In this document: in pieces, positions 60,338 through 64,000 of the stretch
How the letters are laid out: every line of letters begins with the position of its first letter
Position numbering within the stretch: position 1 is the stretch's first letter
Assembly: GCA_028751875.1 (NCBI GenBank)
Contig: CM054140.1
Span: 47,135,551-47,199,550, forward strand
DNA length: 64,000 nucleotides
Reading direction: 5' to 3'
Origin: Rapana venosa
Lineage: Eukaryota > Mollusca > Gastropoda > Neogastropoda > Muricidae
Notes under the pieces: generated by a model
The model's input: the letters and a program-made list of their open reading frames with translations, nothing else
The model's database searches: none
What the model was told of the DNA's origin: nothing
Position numbers and translations under genes: made by a program

Positions 60338-60915
60338 CTGGATTTTCAAAGAGCATTTTTCAGTGGGTCATCACAATGTACTAAATTATCATGTTCATAT
60401 AACTTGATTTTCAAAGAGCATTTGTCAGTTAATCATCACAAAAAACTTCATAAATGGTCTTGATTTTCAAAAAGCTAAAATCATCAAATTCATTATGAAT
60501 AGCTTGCCACACAGTTGCATTTCTTGGTAGATCATCACAGTGTACATTATTGTCAAACTCCTAAAGAGTCTTGATTTTCAGAGAGCATTTGTCATGGTTC
60601 ATCAGTATACTAAATCAAGTTCATAAATGGTCTTGATTTTCAAAGAGCTTATATTTATCATCAAGTTCATGATGTATAGCTTCATTGCATTTGTCGGTAG
60701 ATCATTACAGTGTACGCTTTTGTCAAATTCCTAAAGGGACTTGATTTGGAAGGAACATTTGCCATGGTTCATCAGTGTCCTAAATCATCAAGTTCAAAAA
60801 TGGTTTTGATTCGCACTGTACCAAATCATCCAAATTCATAAAGGGTGTTCATTTTCAGAGGGCATTTGTAAGTGGATCCTCACAGTGTACCAAATCATTC
60901 AAATTCATTAACATC
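60338..60915 (+). repeat. Degenerate higher-order tandem repeat
   Basis: Seven or eight units start with CTTGATTTTCAAAGAGCATT. Short units (about 62 bases, with CATGGTTCATCAGTGTAC and AAGTTCATAAATGGT) alternate with long units (about 108 bases, adding ATGTATAGCTTCATTGCATT and TCAAATTCCTAAAGGGA). Confidence 0.85.
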
Positions 60916-61451
60916 CGAAAGGAAAAGATACTGTTGTTCATGTGAGTTTACCAGTAGCCAGAGTAGAGTATATATGATGATTTTGTTGGGTACGTGTAAT
61001 ATTTCACAGGATACTCTGTATTTACCAGAATATATCTAAGCAGGTCATTGCAGCTTACAAGAATATAGTCTTATTAGTACACACTCGCATCACAGAACAA
61101 GTTATGGTATATCATTGGGGTTTTGTTTTCGGCAGGGGGTCTTCTAAAAATGGCAGTCATTTATTAAGCATATTGAAAGCCTTTATATTGTTTTCAACAT
61201 TCCTTAGTTTTAGGGTTGTTTTTTTTCTGATTTGTAAACACACTTTTAGTATTAAGGACTGTATCAATTTTATTATTGAGTTTGTCAAAAACTTACTGCA
61301 TTTACATGCGCCTGCTCAAGAAGTGCGAGTATGTTGTGTTAGGGGTGTTGTATTGTCATTAAAAAATACTCCTTACCCTCCCCGTTGTGCATTTGCATGG
61401 GCAAACCTCCAAAGTGCTACTATCCAGGACTAAAAAACTGAACACTGACCC

Positions 61452-61455
<4 letters not shown>
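60916..61455. other. Unassigned AT-rich sequence
   Basis: No exon or repeat family seen. Confidence 0.5.
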
Positions 61456-61457
<2 letters not shown>

Positions 61458-61516
<59 letters not shown>

Positions 61517-61524
61517 GTCTCTCT

Positions 61525-61582
<58 letters not shown>
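61458..61582. repeat. (CT)n microsatellite
   Basis: CT array with TCTG and CCT interruptions, immediately beside a SINE. Confidence 0.97.
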
Positions 61583-61589
61583 TCTTCAG

Positions 61590-61987
61590 CGTTGAGATTT
61601 GCCTATACTGAGATTCTCTATATTGTACTGTTGGCCTGCTATTGAGGTAGCCGCATTCTGACTTCAAAGATGATGTCTTGACCACCAGTATGCATGCAAG
61701 GTTGTTGTTTTTTTCCGTTTTGTTCATTTTTTTTGTTTGGTCATCCATTCCTACTAGCACACAGCAGCCTACTCTTGATAAAGCAGAATGGGTTTTAGCT
61801 TGTGCACAAGATGTTTTGCATGCATAGAGTCCTCGGTGTCTATAGTCTCGTCTAAAGGACTTGCAGGGGAGTGGAGTTGATGGCTCGAAATCCCCCTCTG
61901 AAGGGGTGTCTTGGTGGTGGTGGCTCAACCCCAGCAATGTTCAGATCATGAGCTGAGTGTTCTAACCACTATACAATCCTTCCCCCT
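61590..61987 (-). mobile_element. SINE, tail type B, diverged
   Basis: AGGTAGCCGCATTCTGACTT, AAGATGTTTTGCATGCATAG, AGTCTCGTCTAAAGGACTTG and head complement TCTAACCACTATACAATCC. Confidence 0.82.
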
Positions 61988-62594
61988 TAAACACTGATAT
62001 CCAAGATTCATTATCAAGGGATCATAATGAGATTAAACAACCAAGTTCAGTATGATTCCTTCATGTTTCAACCTGTTCTAATTGAGATTTAGCCATTTTA
62101 AAAGTCGAAAGAGATTTTGGGGTTTTTTTTCAAGAAAAGAGATTATATCAGGTTGGGTTTTTTTCTCTCCCTCCTCCCTCACTATTGTCTTCCCTTCTCT
62201 CCCTCTTCCCTCATTATTATCCTTCCTCTTTTCTGGCCTTAGCCAATTACAGCCACTGTTTTGTGGCATCTGATGTATTTCGTTGGGTTTTTATGTTTGT
62301 TTGTTTTGTTAGGGGTTTTTTGTTTGGGTTTTTTTTGTTGGGTTGTTTGGGGGGAGGGTTTGTTTGGGTTTTTTTGCTTTCTCACAGTAACAACAAAAAG
62401 AAGAGGGCATGAAAATAACAGATTATGTTACATCACTTTTTTTTTTTTTTTTTTTTTTTTGGGGGGGGGGGTTGCGGGTATTTATTTATTTACTTTTACT
62501 GAACAAGACTCAGAGCATTGTGTGCATAGATTTACAGACATATCTATTGTAGTTATCAGAAGTCGGAAAACATGTGTTCAGGAATACTGGTGCT

Positions 62595-62880
62595 TAGTTT
62601 TCCAAGAATGCTTCTTAGTACACGAGTGAGAAAAAGAGACGGTGTGTGTGTTGTGTGTGTGTTGTTCTTGTATTTAACATCTGTTCACTGTTAGTGATGT
62701 TAGATGGAAATAAAGGACTGACTTAGTTTTCCGAGAATGCTTATTAGTAAACAAGTGAAAGAATGAAATTATGTGTGTGGTAGTGTGGTGTGTGTGTGTG
62801 TGCGTTCACGCACACGTTTTATTCTTGCATTTGACATCTATTCACTATTAGTGATATTAGATGGAAATAATGGACTGACT
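62595..62880 (+). repeat. Tandem duplication, units of about 130 and 157 bases
   Basis: Both units begin TAGTTTTCC.AGAATGCTT, contain a (TG)n block whose length differs, and end TTAGATGGAAATAA.GGACTG. The units are clearly diverged. Confidence 0.88.
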
Positions 62881-63471
62881 GGAGAAACTAAAAAAAAAAA
62901 TAAAAAGACCACTAAGGAAAGAGGTCATTTTAACAGTTTGGCAGCGAGTGGGGCGTGGGGGGGGTGTCGGCGTGTGTGCATGCAGATGTCAGCTAAATAG
63001 GCTGTCATATTATTGTATTTAAAACAAAAAAAGATTGAGATATAAACAGTGTGCAAGCGAATGCTTTTCATTCATAAGCAAAAAATAATTTACGCGAGTA
63101 TGTATTGTGTACTTCATTTGCTATTTTAAAAAAAAAAAAAGGTTTGGGGCTGTTGAAAAGTGCTATGTAAATGTTCTGTTGTCTTTGTTCTTTGTTGTTG
63201 TTGTTGTTCAAAGGAAAAGCTACTTTGAAGTTAATCCTAGTTTAAAATAGAAGTTTTCTCTTTCAAATCAAGGTTGCTTGCACACGTACTTAACATGAAA
63301 GAGATGCTCTGTGTTGAAACAGACTGGTAAACATGACATGCATAAGTTTATCATAACATACTACATTTAACATTGTATCATTGCTGTATTGTATGAGGAA
63401 ACATTAAAATTTGGGAAGAAGATCGAAACTGAGTGTGTTGTTATTATTCTGTGAAGGATTTTCTTCTCTCT

Positions 63472-63547
<76 letters not shown>

Positions 63548-64000
63548 TACTCTCCCCCCTCCCCCTCTCTCTCTCTCTTTATCATTATTTTTCAAACGTT
63601 TATATTTAATCTTGTTTTCATACATATTGCTGTTTTTTTCTCCAGATAAAAATAAAACCAACAAGACATACAAACACACACATACACAAGCATGCGCTTA
63701 CATGCCTGTACACACACACACATGTGCAAACATACACATGTGCGCACACAATGGCAGAAACCAACAGCAAAATGCCTAACTTTGAAGGTGAATGTTTAAA
63801 AATGACTTGGACGCTAAAGAAAAGGCACATGAGGAACTCCAGTCCAAATTTTCAAAGTGGTAATTGACAAATAGGTTGGTTGGTTGGTCAGTCAGTTCTT
63901 GAATGACACAGAGGTGCACAAATATAATTTATAAGAAAAACTGTGTCGCCTTCCTTTTTATATTTAAGACATTTCCAGAAAATATTTTTGAATAACAAAC
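62881..64000. other. Right edge: AT-rich DNA with one (CT)n tract
   Basis: (CT)n at 63462-63545. CA and CG dinucleotides at 63670-63750. No exon recognised up to the window end. Confidence 0.6.

Noticed and set aside
61359..61937. 192-codon minus-strand frame
   Set aside because: It joins a SINE body with a (CT)n tract read as Arg/Glu.

Overview
This is a eukaryotic, animal-type genomic window. It has small exons with GT-AG introns, several transposon families and a very high load of simple repeats (CT, CA/TG, CATA and CTT arrays, and pure G or C runs up to about 80 bases). The overall look fits a lophotrochozoan, and a gastropod mollusc is my best guess, but that is inference. Nothing here is bacterial or operon-like.

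The one convincing gene is a plus-strand, multi-exon gene across roughly 32.2-54.9 kb (possibly from 24.7 kb). I recognise it as EFCAB14 (KIAA0494-like), from its Lys/Arg-rich N-terminal block, the acidic patch ending in E-E-F-G, the juxtamembrane C-x-x-C, one transmembrane helix, and a long luminal coiled-coil part rich in N-glycosylation sequons. I placed 12 exons with consistent splice phases (32322-32596, 35027-35175, 37240-37385, 38240-38329, 39162-39284, 40557-40610, 42449-42523, 43164-43286, 44402-44482, 47338-47508, 48738-48966, 52458-52559) plus an uncertain terminal exon at 54816. They encode about 540 residues. No EF-hand is encoded anywhere in the window, although the vertebrate family has an EF-hand region at the C-terminus.

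The most interesting observation is a second 5' module at 24779-24924 plus 29066-29244. It encodes a different cytoplasmic N-terminus and a second transmembrane exon. Its splice phases match those of the canonical first two exons (phase 2, then phase 1), and it also has a juxtamembrane C-x-x-C. Either module can be spliced in frame to the shared coiled-coil exons at 37240 onward. This suggests alternative promoters feeding alternative membrane anchors, perhaps after a tandem duplication.

Layout: 1-8.5 kb holds microsatellites, two minisatellite arrays and SINEs. 8.5-8.7 kb is a GC-rich patch with a candidate terminal exon of an unknown upstream gene. 8.7-24.6 kb is repeats, including a 5S-rRNA-derived SINE with a target duplication, an inverted-repeat element, and long G and C runs. 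24.6-32.2 kb carries the alternative 5' module and a 1.4-kb minisatellite. 32.2-54.9 kb is the gene, whose introns hold two TTAA-flanked piggyBac-like non-autonomous elements, a second copy of the inverted-repeat element, LINE reverse-transcriptase 3' fragments and many SINEs. 55-64 kb is AT-rich, with no recognisable exon, a few SINEs and a higher-order tandem repeat.

The dominant SINE family has a tRNA-like head, a shared body and two interchangeable 3' tails. One tail ends in a small hairpin; the other is unrelated.
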